Numbered from the stretch's first letter, positions 8,591-17,831 are shown. The stretch: DNA of 39,173 bases from Dickeya undicola (GCF_000784735.1 NZ_JSYG01000038.1:1-39173), one strand, 5' to 3'. Made by a program: numbers and translations. The notes: generated by a model not told the origin, from the letters alone.

Positions 8591-9247
8591 TTACTGTTTA
8601 GTTATCGCTTCTTGCGACGGCTTATAGTGCACCGAAGCTTTGAAATAGCTCCAGAAATCGTACACGGGTTGGGTCGAACAATAAAGTTTGGCACGCATTA
8701 CGGCACCTTCCCAGCCACTCCAGAAAATAGCCGCTAGTTGCTTATCATTCATCTCTGAGCATATTTCGCGCGAAGATAGAGCATCGGAAAGACAGGCCGC
8801 AACAAGTGCCTGCCATCTCTCAAGAATATCCTGTAGCTGTTTAATAAATGATGGCGGAAGTCCCGGAGTCTCTTGCATCATATTTCCGACCAGACAGCCC
8901 CGGGTGAAATTGTACTTTTTAATACCGTTGCAGGCATCATTGATAAAATGTTCCAGACGTACCATTGGTGCGTTGGATGGTACATGCAGATGCTTTTTGA
9001 GTTTATGCTCGAAGAAAGTGTCATAGGCATTCAGAACAGTCTGCGCATATTCCTCTTTACTCTTGAAGTAATAATAAAATGAGCCTTTAGGGACACCGGC
9101 ATTTTTGACAATGGCATCGACTCCCGTCGAAAGAAAACCATTTTGCGTCAACAGTTCAAGTCCGCTGCGGATCAAGTCATCACGGGTATCTGCATACGAA
9201 CTTTCTGTTTTTCGTGGTCTTCCCCGTCCGCGCGTTTCGCCAGTCAT
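8591..9247 (-). CDS. acuR: TetR-family repressor, AcuR/NemR-like
   Basis: The 218-residue product has a short basic N-terminus (RGRGRPRK) and a TetR helix-turn-helix at about residues 25-70 with the typical VPKGSFYYYFKSKEEY segment. A ligand-binding domain follows. Cys118 in TRGCLVGN sits where I recall NemR carrying its electrophile-sensing Cys106 (SGCL). AcuR of Rhodobacter controls acuI and responds to acrylate; NemR responds to reactive electrophiles. The gene is convergent with the acuI-like gene and is the obvious candidate to bind the two matching 19-mers. I see no copy of the 19-mer upstream of this gene, so autorepression by that site is not supported. The symbol is by analogy only. 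Confidence 0.82.
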   Translation of the reverse strand: MTGETRGRGRPRKTESSYADTRDDLIRSGLELLTQNGFLSTGVDAIVKNAGVPKGSFYYYFKSKEEYAQTVLNAYDTFFEHKLKKHLHVPSNAPMVRLEHFINDACNGIKKYNFTRGCLVGNMMQETPGLPPSFIKQLQDILERWQALVAACLSDALSSREICSEMNDKQLAAIFWSGWEGAVMRAKLYCSTQPVYDFWSYFKASVHYKPSQEAITKQ

Positions 9248-9481
9248 GAGTCATTTCCTGCATGTTCAAACGATGGAGAATAAGTGATTTCTAGGGGGGG
9301 CTTCAATCAGTTTGTCCTTTTGGTTATAAGGTTGTCTCCTCTTCGTGCTGGACACCTACAATCAATGCCTGATGTGGACTGACCCCATCACGGGAGCCGA
9401 TGGCATAGGTTGTTCTCCTCGCTGCTGCTTCACGCATAAACGCCGTACCTTCCTATCATTCCCCCCGAATCTTCACCTCCC

Positions 9482-9495
9482 TTGATGCACGTCAA
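9482..9495 (+). promoter_or_regulatory. FNR-like site upstream of feo
   Basis: TTGAT-GCAC-GTCAA has one consensus half and one half with a single change from TTGAT-N4-ATCAA. Anaerobic FNR activation of feo is established in E. coli. Confidence 0.6.
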
Positions 9496-9520
9496 GGGAC
9501 GACTCGCAGACAGGAATATG

Positions 9521-9538
9521 ATTGATAATCGTTATTAC
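9521..9538 (+). promoter_or_regulatory. Fur-like box upstream of feo
   Basis: TGATAAT-C-GTTATTA (9523-9537) matches the 7-1-7 Fur consensus in all seven bases of the left half and five of seven in the right. It fits iron repression of the feo operon. Confidence 0.65.
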
Positions 9539-9603
9539 TTGCTTTGATGTATCGCCGCCAGTGAGCTGGTGGAATGCGTGTACTGTCTGTGAAGGAATGT
9601 CGT

Positions 9604-9843
9604 ATGGCTCTGAGTCTTCAAACGCTGCTTGATCTCCCTATTAACGTGAATGCCGTGGTGGCGCGTATTCGTTCAACGGGCGAATACCAACAACGACTGA
9701 CTGAGCTTGGCATCCGCGTTGGCGGGCAGGTGCGCGTGATTCAGCGCGACGCCAATCAGCCGTTGATGCTGGCCTCCGGCGACAGCCGGGTGGCGATCAA
9801 CTGGGAGATGGGTAAGCAGGTGTGGGTGTCGCCACAACAATAA
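9604..9843 (+). CDS. feoA: FeoA-domain protein, first copy
   Basis: This 79-residue SH3-like FeoA-domain protein has the family pattern of a basic LTELGIRVGGQVRVI segment followed by GDSRVAI. FeoA proteins are cytoplasmic partners of the ferrous iron transporter FeoB. I chose the ATG at 9604, with GAAGGA (9591-9596) in front, over a further-upstream in-frame ATG at 9574. It precedes a second FeoA-type gene by about 100 bp. E. coli has a single feoA, so one of the two may have a specialised role. This copy is the more divergent: the RVAPLGDPI signature of canonical FeoA is absent. Confidence 0.8.
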   Translation: MALSLQTLLDLPINVNAVVARIRSTGEYQQRLTELGIRVGGQVRVIQRDANQPLMLASGDSRVAINWEMGKQVWVSPQQ

Positions 9844-9941
9844 TCGGCATCAATTGATTTATAGCAATCGATCTACAACAACAGGTTTACGGCAGCGGTC
9901 GTTCTTCTGACGCAATAAATGGGTATGAGGTCAACACAGCG

Positions 9942-10169
9942 ATGACACTGGAAGCATTGGCGGTGGGCACACAGTGGCGTGTGCTGGGGTTTCAGAAGGG
10001 GTCGGCGGATTACCGCAAGCGTCTGCTGGCGCTGGGTGTTACGCCGGGGGTGGAGTTTTCAGTATCCCGCGTGGCACCGCTGGGCGACCCGATTGAGCTG
10101 CGTCTGCGCGGTGCGGCGATCAGCGTGCGCAAAGGTGAAGCACAGATTTTGATTCTGGAAAAATGTTAA
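9942..10169 (+). CDS. feoA: Ferrous iron transport protein A, canonical copy
   Basis: The 75 residues match the length of E. coli FeoA and carry its signature (RLLALGVTPG, then RVAPLGDPIEL). It is a small cytoplasmic SH3-like protein needed for efficient FeoB-dependent Fe2+ uptake. It lies 22 bp before feoB in the same direction and, by position and sequence, is the orthologue of E. coli feoA. Confidence 0.93.
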   Translation: MTLEALAVGTQWRVLGFQKGSADYRKRLLALGVTPGVEFSVSRVAPLGDPIELRLRGAAISVRKGEAQILILEKC

Positions 10170-10191
10170 TCCGGGCAGGTAAGGATTTTTT

Positions 10192-12513
10192 ATGAGTACG
10201 CAATCCGTAATTTGCGTGGTGGGTAACCCGAATTGTGGCAAAACGACGTTATTTAACGTTCTGACCGGTGGTAAGCAAACTGTCGGCAATTGGCCGGGCG
10301 TGACGGTGGAAAAGAAGGTCGGGAGCTATCGCTATCAGCAGCAACAGGTGACGCTGGTGGATTTGCCAGGGGTGTACTCGCTGAACCCGTCTTCCGAAAG
10401 CTCAGAAGATGAACGGGTGGCGCGCGATTACATCCTGTCCGGCGAAGCCAATCTGGTGCTGAATATCGTCGATGCTTCTAATCTGGAGCGTAACCTGTAT
10501 CTCACCGCGCAGTTGCTGGATATGCAGGTGCCGATGGTGGTGGCGGTCAACATGATGGATATCGCCACCGCCCGCAAACTGGACATTGATATCGCCGGTC
10601 TGCAGCAGCGATTGGGATGTCCGGTCATCCCGATTACCGCCAGCCAGAAGAAAGGCATCGATATGTTGCGTGAGGTGTGTCAGGCGGCGCTGGCGCAACC
10701 GGTCATTCCACCGGTATCGATTCCTTATGACGCACCGTTGAGCCAGGCGGCGCAGGCGATTGCGGAACAGTTGCAGGGGCAGAGCGCCATCCGCAACCCG
10801 CATTGGCTGGCGATCCAGTTGCTGGAAGGCGATGTTACCGTGCGTGACCGGGTGCCTGCTGACGCGCTGGCGTTTGCCGATGCGCAGGTGGCCCGGCTGG
10901 TGGCGGAATATGAAGATGAACTGGATATCTTTCTGGCGGACGCGCGTTATCAGTTTGTGGGCGCCGTTGCGCGTGAGGTGATTACCCGTCGCGGTGAAGT
11001 GTCAGCGACGCTGACCGATAAGATTGACCGCATTGTATTGCACCGTTTTTTCGGGATCCCTATCTTCCTGCTGGTGATGTACCTGATGTTTGTGTTCACC
11101 ATCAATGTGGGCAGTGCGTTTATCGATTTTTTCGACAAGCTGTTTGGTACGTTGCTGGTGGATGGGTTCGGCGAACTGTTGCTGGCGCTGCACACCCCTG
11201 AATGGCTGAAAACCTTGCTGGCGGATGGGGTGGGTGGTGGTATTCAAACCGTGTCCACCTTTATTCCAGTGATCGGTTGTCTGTATCTGTTCCTGTCCTG
11301 GCTGGAAGACTCAGGTTACATGGCGCGGGCGGCGTTCGTGATGGACCGGTTCATGCGCAGCATTGGTTTGCCGGGTAAGGCGTTTGTGCCGCTGATCGTC
11401 GGTTTTGGCTGTAATGTGCCCGCGGTGATGGCAACGCGCACCATGGAACGTCACAGCGATCGCGTGGTTACGGTGATGATGGCACCGTTTATGTCTTGCG
11501 GTGCGCGGCTGCCGGTATATGTGTTGTTTGCCTCGGCGCTGTTTGTTGACGGCGGGCAGAATATGGTGTTCGGGTTGTATCTGGTGGGGATTGCTGCCGC
11601 CATTGCCACCGGTTTCCTGCTGAAAAATACCGCGCTGAAAGGCGATGCTTCCGCCTTCGTCATGGAGATCCCGCCTTACCATCTGCCCAGTTTGCGCAGT
11701 GTGTTGATCCGTACCTGGGAGCGCCTGAAAGGTTTCCTGTTGCGTGCCGGTCGGCTGATTGTGGTGGTGGTGACGGTGTTAGGTTTCCTTAACTCGATGG
11801 GGACGGACGGTTCGTTCGGCAACCAGAATACCCAGAAGTCGGTGCTGTCGGCAGTGGGGCAAGCCATCGTGCCGGTATTCAAACCGATGGGGATCCGGGA
11901 AGAGAACTGGCCTGCGGCGGTAGGGGTATTCACCGGGATCTTTGCTAAAGAAGCGGTCGTCGGTACGTTGGATTCGCTGTATGGTGCGATGGCGGCTTCG
12001 CAGGGCGGTGGCGCGAAGGAGGAAAAAACCTTCAGCCTGACCGGTGGCATTCACGAGGCACTGGCGACCATTCCGGAAAACCTGGGCAAGCTGGGCGATG
12101 CGTTGCTTAACCCGATGGGGATCAACGTCGGGGATTTGACCGATACCGACGCCATCGCCAAAGACAACAAGTTTTCCGTCACCTCGCTGACCGTGATCAG
12201 CCAACTGTTCGATGGCCGCCTGGGGGCCTTCAGCTACTTGCTGATGGTGTTGCTGTACATCCCTTGTGTGGCGGCGGTGTCGGCTATCTGGCGTGAAGTG
12301 GGGACCGCCTGGACGCTGTTCTGCGCCGGATGGACCATTCAGGTCGGGTATAGCACCGCGGTGGTGGTGTATCAGATCGGACGTTTTGCTCAGCATCCGC
12401 TGTACTCGTTATGCGCACTGCTGGGTGTGGCGGCGATGCTGTGCGTTACGGTGATGCTGCTGCGCCGTAATGGTTTGCAACGCCAGCGTATGCCGGTGGG
12501 TGAAGTGAAATAA
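10192..12513 (+). CDS. feoB: Ferrous iron transporter FeoB
   Basis: The 773-residue inner-membrane Fe2+ transporter has the usual FeoB length. The N-terminal G domain has the P-loop GNPNCGKTT at residues 11-19, DLPGVYSL as switch II/G3 and NMMD as G4. A helical spacer follows, then a membrane part with two gate repeats, each starting from a conserved segment (VMYLMFVFT, PFMSCGARLPVY, GIFAKEAVVGTL). The C-terminus ends in the cytoplasm with basic residues. It is the central gene of the feoA-feoA-feoB-feoC cluster behind FNR-like and Fur-like sites. Confidence 0.97.
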   Translation: MSTQSVICVVGNPNCGKTTLFNVLTGGKQTVGNWPGVTVEKKVGSYRYQQQQVTLVDLPGVYSLNPSSESSEDERVARDYILSGEANLVLNIVDASNLERNLYLTAQLLDMQVPMVVAVNMMDIATARKLDIDIAGLQQRLGCPVIPITASQKKGIDMLREVCQAALAQPVIPPVSIPYDAPLSQAAQAIAEQLQGQSAIRNPHWLAIQLLEGDVTVRDRVPADALAFADAQVARLVAEYEDELDIFLADARYQFVGAVAREVITRRGEVSATLTDKIDRIVLHRFFGIPIFLLVMYLMFVFTINVGSAFIDFFDKLFGTLLVDGFGELLLALHTPEWLKTLLADGVGGGIQTVSTFIPVIGCLYLFLSWLEDSGYMARAAFVMDRFMRSIGLPGKAFVPLIVGFGCNVPAVMATRTMERHSDRVVTVMMAPFMSCGARLPVYVLFASALFVDGGQNMVFGLYLVGIAAAIATGFLLKNTALKGDASAFVMEIPPYHLPSLRSVLIRTWERLKGFLLRAGRLIVVVVTVLGFLNSMGTDGSFGNQNTQKSVLSAVGQAIVPVFKPMGIREENWPAAVGVFTGIFAKEAVVGTLDSLYGAMAASQGGGAKEEKTFSLTGGIHEALATIPENLGKLGDALLNPMGINVGDLTDTDAIAKDNKFSVTSLTVISQLFDGRLGAFSYLLMVLLYIPCVAAVSAIWREVGTAWTLFCAGWTIQVGYSTAVVVYQIGRFAQHPLYSLCALLGVAAMLCVTVMLLRRNGLQRQRMPVGEVK

Positions 12514-12551
12514 CCAGTCGGGCGGGCCTGCCGCCCGCCGGGGAGAGCATG

Positions 12552-12773
12552 ATGACGCTACTGGAATTGCGGGATTTTGTCCGCGAAAGAAAAAAGGTGT
12601 CGTTGCAGGACATCAGCACGACTTTTAAGACAGACCCCGGCGTGGTGGAAGGGATGCTGGCGGTGTGGGTACAGAAAGGCAAAATACGCTTTCACAGCGG
12701 CGAAGCCGCGCCAAAATGTGGCAGTTGCTGTGGCTGTGATAAAAGTCTGGGCCAGTATTACGAGTGGTTGTGA
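12552..12773 (+). CDS. feoC: FeoC, small winged-helix Fe-S partner of FeoB
   Basis: The product of about 73 residues has an N-terminal winged-helix segment (LLELRDFVRERKKVSLQDIS) and a C-terminal Cys cluster (KCGSCCGCDKSLGQYYEW). This is the pattern of enterobacterial FeoC, which binds an Fe-S cluster and stabilises FeoB. Two ATG codons are adjacent (12549 and 12552), and either could be used; GGGGAGAG lies upstream. The gene follows feoB by 35 bp. Confidence 0.88.
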   Translation: MTLLELRDFVRERKKVSLQDISTTFKTDPGVVEGMLAVWVQKGKIRFHSGEAAPKCGSCCGCDKSLGQYYEWL

Positions 12774-12781
12774 CCTACGCA

Positions 12782-12811
12782 GGCCGACAGGTATCAAACC
12801 GTCGGCCCTTA
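12782..12811 (+). terminator. Hairpin behind feoC
   Basis: GGCCGAC (12782-12788) pairs with GTCGGCC (12801-12807), a perfect 7-bp stem. Only a short T-containing tail follows, so termination strength is uncertain. Confidence 0.5.
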
Positions 12812-13038
12812 TTCCTGCCTGGTGGCGACAGGGGTCGCCAGTCTTTATGTTTAATGGTTTGTTAAATAATTGCTGAGCCTTATGGCATGGCTGGTATGCC
12901 AGTGTGCTCGCCGCCTTGCAGCGCAGGCCGTTGGTGCAGGCGAGCCAGAGGGAAAGCCAATAAAAACTGACCTGACGCAATATCTGATGCAGACACCCTC
13001 TACATAATGAAACACGTAATCCATCGGAGGGGGTGGTG

Positions 13039-14307
13039 ATGGAAAAGTTACTTGATCGTTTTTTGAATTATGTCACGTTTGACACCCAGTCAAAGCCGGG
13101 TGTACGGCAGGTGCCGAGTACCGAAGGGCAACTAAAACTGGCGCAGGTGTTGCAACAGGAGTTGACCGAACTGGGATTTGAACAGGTGTCCGTCAGTAAG
13201 CACGGCTGCGTGATGGCAACATTACCCGCCAATGTGGCCTGGTCGGTGCCGACGGTAGGGTTTATCGCCCATATGGATACCTCGCCGGATTTCAGCGGCA
13301 AGCATGTCAATCCACAGATTGTGGAAAACTATCGCGGCGGTGATATCGCGTTGGGCGTGGGGGATGAAGTGCTGTCGCCGGTGATGTTCCCGGTATTGCA
13401 CCATCTGCTGGGTCAAACGCTGATTACGACCGACGGTAAAACGTTGCTGGGCGCTGATGACAAAGCGGGGATCGCGGAGATCATTACCGCGCTGGTGCGG
13501 TTGAAAAAGCGACAGATCCCACATGGCGACATTCGCATCGCTTTTACGCCGGATGAGGAAGTGGGCAAAGGGGCGCAACACTTTGATGTCGAGGCGTTCC
13601 GGGCTGAGTGGGCTTACACCGTTGACGGTGGTGGCGTGGGTGAGTTGGAGTATGAAAACTTCAATGCTGCGTCGGCGGTGGTGAAGATTGTTGGCAATAA
13701 TGTGCACCCAGGTTGGGCCAAAGGGGTGATGGTTAATGCATTGTCGCTGGCGACGCGTTTCCACCAGTTGGTGCCTGCTGATGAGACACCAGAGCAAACC
13801 GAAGGCTATCAGGGGTTTTACCATCTGCACGGCGCGAAAGGAACGGTAGAGCGGGCCGAATTGCACTACAGCATCCGGGATTTTGAGCGCGACGGTTTTG
13901 AGCGGCGCAAGAAAACCTTGCTGGATATCGCTGAAACGGTGGGTAAAGGGTTGCACCCGGACTGCTATATCGAGGTCACCATTACCGACAGCTACTACAA
14001 CATGCGTGAGCAGGTAGAGCAGTACCCGCATATTATCGCGCTGGCACAGCAGGCGATGCGCGATTGCGACATTACGCCACTGATGCAGCCGATTCGCGGC
14101 GGCACCGACGGCGCACAGCTTTCCTTCCGGGGGTTGCCATGCCCCAATCTGTTCACCGGTGGTTACAACCCTCACGGTAAGCACGAGTTTGTTACGCTGG
14201 AAGGGATGGAAAACGCAGTGTCGGTAATTATGCGTATCGCTGAGCTGACCGCGTTGCGCGCCAAAACCCGGCAGAGCAGCAGCGAGAGTATGTCGGTTAA
14301 AGCTTGA
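13039..14307 (+). CDS. pepT: Peptidase T, tripeptide aminopeptidase
   Basis: The 422-residue M20-family metallopeptidase releases the N-terminal residue of tripeptides in the cytoplasm. The two-zinc site is intact: His78 and Asp80 in AHMD, Asp140 in GADDKAG, catalytic Glu173 and Glu174 in PDEEVG, and the late His in GKHEF. The ATG at 13039 is preferred over two GTGs just before it because GGAGG (13026-13030) is correctly spaced and the N-terminus then aligns with E. coli PepT. It has a C-terminal extension of about 14 residues relative to E. coli. Confidence 0.96.
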   Translation: MEKLLDRFLNYVTFDTQSKPGVRQVPSTEGQLKLAQVLQQELTELGFEQVSVSKHGCVMATLPANVAWSVPTVGFIAHMDTSPDFSGKHVNPQIVENYRGGDIALGVGDEVLSPVMFPVLHHLLGQTLITTDGKTLLGADDKAGIAEIITALVRLKKRQIPHGDIRIAFTPDEEVGKGAQHFDVEAFRAEWAYTVDGGGVGELEYENFNAASAVVKIVGNNVHPGWAKGVMVNALSLATRFHQLVPADETPEQTEGYQGFYHLHGAKGTVERAELHYSIRDFERDGFERRKKTLLDIAETVGKGLHPDCYIEVTITDSYYNMREQVEQYPHIIALAQQAMRDCDITPLMQPIRGGTDGAQLSFRGLPCPNLFTGGYNPHGKHEFVTLEGMENAVSVIMRIAELTALRAKTRQSSSESMSVKA

Positions 14308-14330
14308 TGATGATCTGGGCTTTGGGCAAA

Positions 14331-14359
14331 CAAGAGACGCCAAGTGGCGTCTCTTGCGT
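14331..14359. terminator. Bidirectional terminator between pepT and roxA
   Basis: A perfect 11-bp stem (14331-14341 with 14346-14356) with a 4-nt loop lies between the two convergent genes and can serve both. Confidence 0.75.
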
Positions 14360-14383
14360 TTCTGATGACCGGAAAAACGATAA

Positions 14384-15505
14384 TCAGTCGACAAAGTACC
14401 AGTAGCCGCTGTTGACCAATGCGGTCAACTGAGCAAGGAACGAGGGATCGTCCAGCGCGTCGCCAAGGCGTTCGGCATTCAGCACGTCATAGTGCGCCAG
14501 CGCCGCAATGGCCTGCGACTGGCGGCTGTCCAGATGCTCGCCGTTCACGAAGCAGTCCTCACCGATACGCACCACCCGCAGCCCGCCAAGGCGGCGCAAC
14601 GCCTCGCCCTGTTGCAGCAGGTCGTACATTTCGCCCGGCTGATAAGGCGGCTCTGGTGGTGCCAGGTCCAATTCATGGCGTGACTGGGAGACAAATTCGC
14701 CGAACCACTGACGGAATGCCTCTTTATGCTGCACCAGGTCCAGCATCATGTGCTGCAGTGTATCCAACTCCTGCGGCAGTATGTCCGCCGGGTGCGCGCG
14801 TGAAGGGATATCCGGATCGCTGTAGCGCTGACCACCCAGTTCACGAGACAGCACGTAGTCGGCAAAACCGCTAACCAGTTCACGGGCGCTGGGCGCACGG
14901 AAGCCTACCGAGTAGTTGAGCGAATTTTCCAGCGAATAGCCTTCATGCGGGAAACTGGGCGGAATATAGAGAATATCACCGGGTGCCAGTTCCTCATCAA
15001 TAATGGCGTCGAACGGGTCGACTTGTAGCAGGTCAGGATGCGGGCAGTGTTGTTTCATCGGCACTTTGTCGCCCACTCGCCAACGGCGACGGCCAGTGCC
15101 CTGAATGATAAACACGTCGTACTGGTCAAGATGCGGGCCGACGCCGCCGCCCGGCACCGAGAAGGAAATCATCAGGTCGTCAATGCGCCAGTCAGGCAGA
15201 TGACGGAAAGGGCGCATCAGCGCGGCAGACGGCTCATGCCAGTGATCGACCGCCTGTACCAGCAGTGACCAGTTGCTTTCTCCCAGGTGGTCGTAGCTTT
15301 CGAACGGACCGTGGCTGACATCCCAGCGGCCATCCTGATGGCTGACCAGTCGGCTGTCCACCTCGTTTTCCATAGCGAGTCCGGCTAATTCATCCGGGGT
15401 AATGGGGTCGATGAAATGGCGGAAACCACCTTTGATGATTACCGGTTTTTGTTGCCAGTGGTGGGCCAGAAAATCCTGCCAGTCGAGATTAAGTTGGTAG
15501 TCCAT
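14384..15505 (-). CDS. roxA: 50S ribosomal protein L16 arginine 3-hydroxylase
   Basis: The 373-residue JmjC-type Fe(II)/2-oxoglutarate oxygenase (ycfD/roxA) hydroxylates an arginine of ribosomal protein L16. The iron ligands are visible at the E. coli positions: His125 and Asp127 in PHLDQYD, and His187 in FPHEGYS. The C-terminal winged-helix part is present. It follows phoQ on the same strand with a 170-bp gap and is in the same order as in E. coli (phoQ-ycfD-pepT). Confidence 0.95.
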   Translation of the reverse strand: MDYQLNLDWQDFLAHHWQQKPVIIKGGFRHFIDPITPDELAGLAMENEVDSRLVSHQDGRWDVSHGPFESYDHLGESNWSLLVQAVDHWHEPSAALMRPFRHLPDWRIDDLMISFSVPGGGVGPHLDQYDVFIIQGTGRRRWRVGDKVPMKQHCPHPDLLQVDPFDAIIDEELAPGDILYIPPSFPHEGYSLENSLNYSVGFRAPSARELVSGFADYVLSRELGGQRYSDPDIPSRAHPADILPQELDTLQHMMLDLVQHKEAFRQWFGEFVSQSRHELDLAPPEPPYQPGEMYDLLQQGEALRRLGGLRVVRIGEDCFVNGEHLDSRQSQAIAALAHYDVLNAERLGDALDDPSFLAQLTALVNSGYWYFVD

Positions 15506-15674
15506 AACGCCTTTCCAGTAACAGGGAGCTGTCGGCGATTATAGCGAAGTCGCCGTGAGAGTGTCCCGTCCTTAATTCACGGTTGAAACAACAGCTCAGA
15601 AGACCTTGAACCGTATCGACCGGCAGAGACGGTGGTTTTCCTTGTATTGTAGCCGGTTATAACGCCATACGGTG

Positions 15675-17138
15675 TCAGCTCTCATTCTGACCAAGATGCT
15701 GACGGCCGAAAATGGCTTCTACCTTGGCGCCGCCGAGCGCGCTGGTGCCGATCAGGATTTCCCCCTGGTACTGCTCGATGATTTCCGCGGCGACCGACAA
15801 CCCGATGCCCTGACCGGGGCGCATTGTATCCGCCCGTTGTCCGCGCTGGAAAATGACTTCCCGTTTGCTGTCGGGAATGCCGGGGCCGTCGTCCTCAATC
15901 ACCAGGTGTAGTTTTTGACCGGAATAGCGGGCGCTGATTTCCACAAATTCCAGACAGTATTTACAGGCGTTGTCGAGGATGTTGCCCATCACTTCCATAA
16001 AATCGTTTTTCTCGCCAATGAAGGTCAGTTCCGGGGCGATGTCCATCGTCAGCACCACGCCTTTACGCTGGTACACTTTGTTCAGCGCAGAGCAGAGCGC
16101 GTCCAGCTGTGCCGGAACGGAGTGCACTTCCCGCGTGATGGCCAGATGTTCCGTTCGCACGCTGGCGCGGTGCAGGTAATAGCCGATCTGCTGTGAGATA
16201 CGGCTGATTTGCGTCAGCATGATCGGCTCGGCTTGCTCGATGGTCAGTTCTTTGCCGGTGCGTAACGAACGCAGCGTGGTTTGCAGCACGGCCAGCGGCG
16301 TTTTCAGACTGTGGGTCAGGTCGGTGAGGGTGGTGCGGTATTTGTGATAGCGCTGGCGCTCGTTGCTCAACAACGTATTCAGATTGCGTACCAGACTGTT
16401 CAGTTCCCGTGGTGGATTTTCGTCCAGATGCTCGCGGGAGCCGTGCTCCAGCTCGCTGATCTGATGTACCAGGTGTTTGATCGGCCGCAGGCTCCAGTGC
16501 GCCGCCAGCCACAGTAGCGGCAATACCAGCACCAGGTGGGCGATAAACACGTAACGGAACCACTCCCAGACGACATCTGCCTGTTGCAGTTCCTGCGGCA
16601 CGCGGTCCACCACCACAATCACCATTTTGGGCAGGCGTTCGGACGCCGGGTAAACATTAACGGCGATAGAATGGGTGAATGGTGTTTTGTCTTCGGAGCT
16701 GTAGGCGTGCAGTTTGTCCAGCATCTGCGGGTTACTTCCCTGCAATACCGCATTACTGGTGTTGGTGTCGGCGTCTAACTCGTGATAGTCGGTTTTTTCC
16801 AGCCATTCCGGTTTTATCTGCGATTCCAGTTCGGGGACGGCGCGCTCCCGCCACAGCAGTTTGCCGTGCTTGTCGTAGATAAACACCAGCGTCGGGTAAT
16901 TGATGTCGATTTCAGGTGGCGTGGCGATGGTCAGCTGATTGTCGTGCCATTGCGCCAGACTGTAAAACAGATTGCTTTCACCGCGTAGCAGGCGGAATGA
17001 GGTTTTGTCGAAACTGACGCTGTATCCCACCACGGCGACAATACCGTAAGAGAGCGTCAGCGCCAGCACCACCGCGGCGGTGGCGATCAGAAAGCGAAAA
17101 CGTAGCGAGAAAGGAGATTTTTTCAATATGCTATCCAA
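15675..17138 (-). CDS. phoQ: Sensor histidine kinase PhoQ
   Basis: The 487-residue inner-membrane sensor of low Mg2+, acidity and cationic peptides phosphorylates PhoP. It has membrane segments at about residues 15-40 and 195-215, a periplasmic sensor between them, HAMP, the phospho-acceptor His276 in [11 protein letters not shown] and the ATPase motifs ([26 protein letters not shown]). The acidic patch that binds Mg2+ in E. coli (EDDDDAE, 148-154) is reduced here to SSEDKTP (147-153), leaving two acids and adding a Lys. No ATG is available: the best start is TTG at 17138, with another TTG at 17126 possible. A terminator-like hairpin lies between phoP and this start. Confidence 0.95.
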   Translation of the reverse strand: MDSILKKSPFSLRFRFLIATAAVVLALTLSYGIVAVVGYSVSFDKTSFRLLRGESNLFYSLAQWHDNQLTIATPPEIDINYPTLVFIYDKHGKLLWRERAVPELESQIKPEWLEKTDYHELDADTNTSNAVLQGSNPQMLDKLHAYSSEDKTPFTHSIAVNVYPASERLPKMVIVVVDRVPQELQQADVVWEWFRYVFIAHLVLVLPLLWLAAHWSLRPIKHLVHQISELEHGSREHLDENPPRELNSLVRNLNTLLSNERQRYHKYRTTLTDLTHSLKTPLAVLQTTLRSLRTGKELTIEQAEPIMLTQISRISQQIGYYLHRASVRTEHLAITREVHSVPAQLDALCSALNKVYQRKGVVLTMDIAPELTFIGEKNDFMEVMGNILDNACKYCLEFVEISARYSGQKLHLVIEDDGPGIPDSKREVIFQRGQRADTMRPGQGIGLSVAAEIIEQYQGEILIGTSALGGAKVEAIFGRQHLGQNES

Positions 17139-17161
17139 AATAAAACATGCCGTCCGGCATG
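17137..17161 (-). terminator. Terminator-like hairpin between phoP and phoQ
   Basis: On the minus strand CATGCC-GGAC-GGCATG (17161 down to 17146) is followed at once by TTTTATTTT (17145-17137), whose last two T belong to the phoQ TTG start codon. Stem, tetraloop and T-run have the form of a short intrinsic terminator inside an operon. It may reduce phoQ relative to phoP. Confidence 0.55.
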
Positions 17162-17162
17162 A

Positions 17163-17831
17163 TTAGATATCGAAGCGGTAACCTTGCCCGCGAACGGTCG
17201 TGATGACATCGTGGGAGTTGGCGGACTGCAATTTTTTGCGTAGTCGGCCCATCAGCACGTCAATAGTGTGGCTTTCCCGCAACTCGGCATCTGGGTACAG
17301 TTGCAGCATCAATGACTCTTTGCTGACTACCTTGCCGTTGTTACGAATCAGCGTTTCGACGATGGTGTATTCAAACGCCGTTAGCTTCACCGGGTCGCCA
17401 TTCACCAGCAATTCTCGTCGTGACAGGTCGACCTCAAAGGGCGGCAGACTGATGATTTGAGAAGCCAGGCCGCTGTTACGGCGCATCAACGCCTGCATAC
17501 GTGCCACCACTTCCTCAATGTGAAACGGTTTGGTGACATAATCGTCGGCACCGGCTTCCAGCACCGCCACTTTTTCTTGCCAGCTTTCCCGTGCGGTGAG
17601 AACCAGAATCGGTAATTTGACCTGATGCGCGCGCCAGCGGCGGATCAGGCTGGTGCCATCTTCCACCGGCAGCCCCAGGTCGATAATGGCGATGTCCGGC
17701 GCATGTTCCTGCAGGAAATAATCCGCTTCTTTCGCGTCCGCCGCCGCGTCAACCTGATGTCCCATCTCATTCAACTGGACATTGAGGTGATGGCGTAACA
17801 GAACATTATCTTCAACGACAAGAATGCGCAT
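17163..17831 (-). CDS. phoP: Response regulator PhoP
   Basis: The 222-residue OmpR-family regulator has receiver acidic residues near the N-terminus, phospho-acceptor Asp51 in AIIDLGLP, Lys in VTKPFH, and a C-terminal winged helix ending [10 protein letters not shown] chose the ATG at 17831, where GAGGAAAA precedes it and the N-terminus MRILVVEDN matches the family; an in-frame upstream extension of 19 codons is not needed. It controls Mg2+, envelope and virulence genes, in plant pathogens including pectate-lyase-related traits. A PhoP box upstream suggests autoregulation. phoQ follows after 24 bp. Confidence 0.96.
   Translation of the reverse strand: MRILVVEDNVLLRHHLNVQLNEMGHQVDAAADAKEADYFLQEHAPDIAIIDLGLPVEDGTSLIRRWRAHQVKLPILVLTARESWQEKVAVLEAGADDYVTKPFHIEEVVARMQALMRRNSGLASQIISLPPFEVDLSRRELLVNGDPVKLTAFEYTIVETLIRNNGKVVSKESLMLQLYPDAELRESHTIDVLMGRLRKKLQSANSHDVITTVRGQGYRFDI

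Larger units (their letters stand above)
9248..9603. other. Intergenic region between tetR and feo (356 bp)
   Basis: This gap separates the divergent tetR and feo genes. The feo-proximal 130 bp hold FNR-like and Fur-like sites. The tetR-proximal part, including a run of seven G, shows no gene or operator that I can recognise. Confidence 0.6.

Noticed and set aside
13222-14394. 390-codon minus-strand frame opposite pepT
   Set aside because: Opposite a complete peptidase T with all catalytic residues; its sequence has no recognisable domain.
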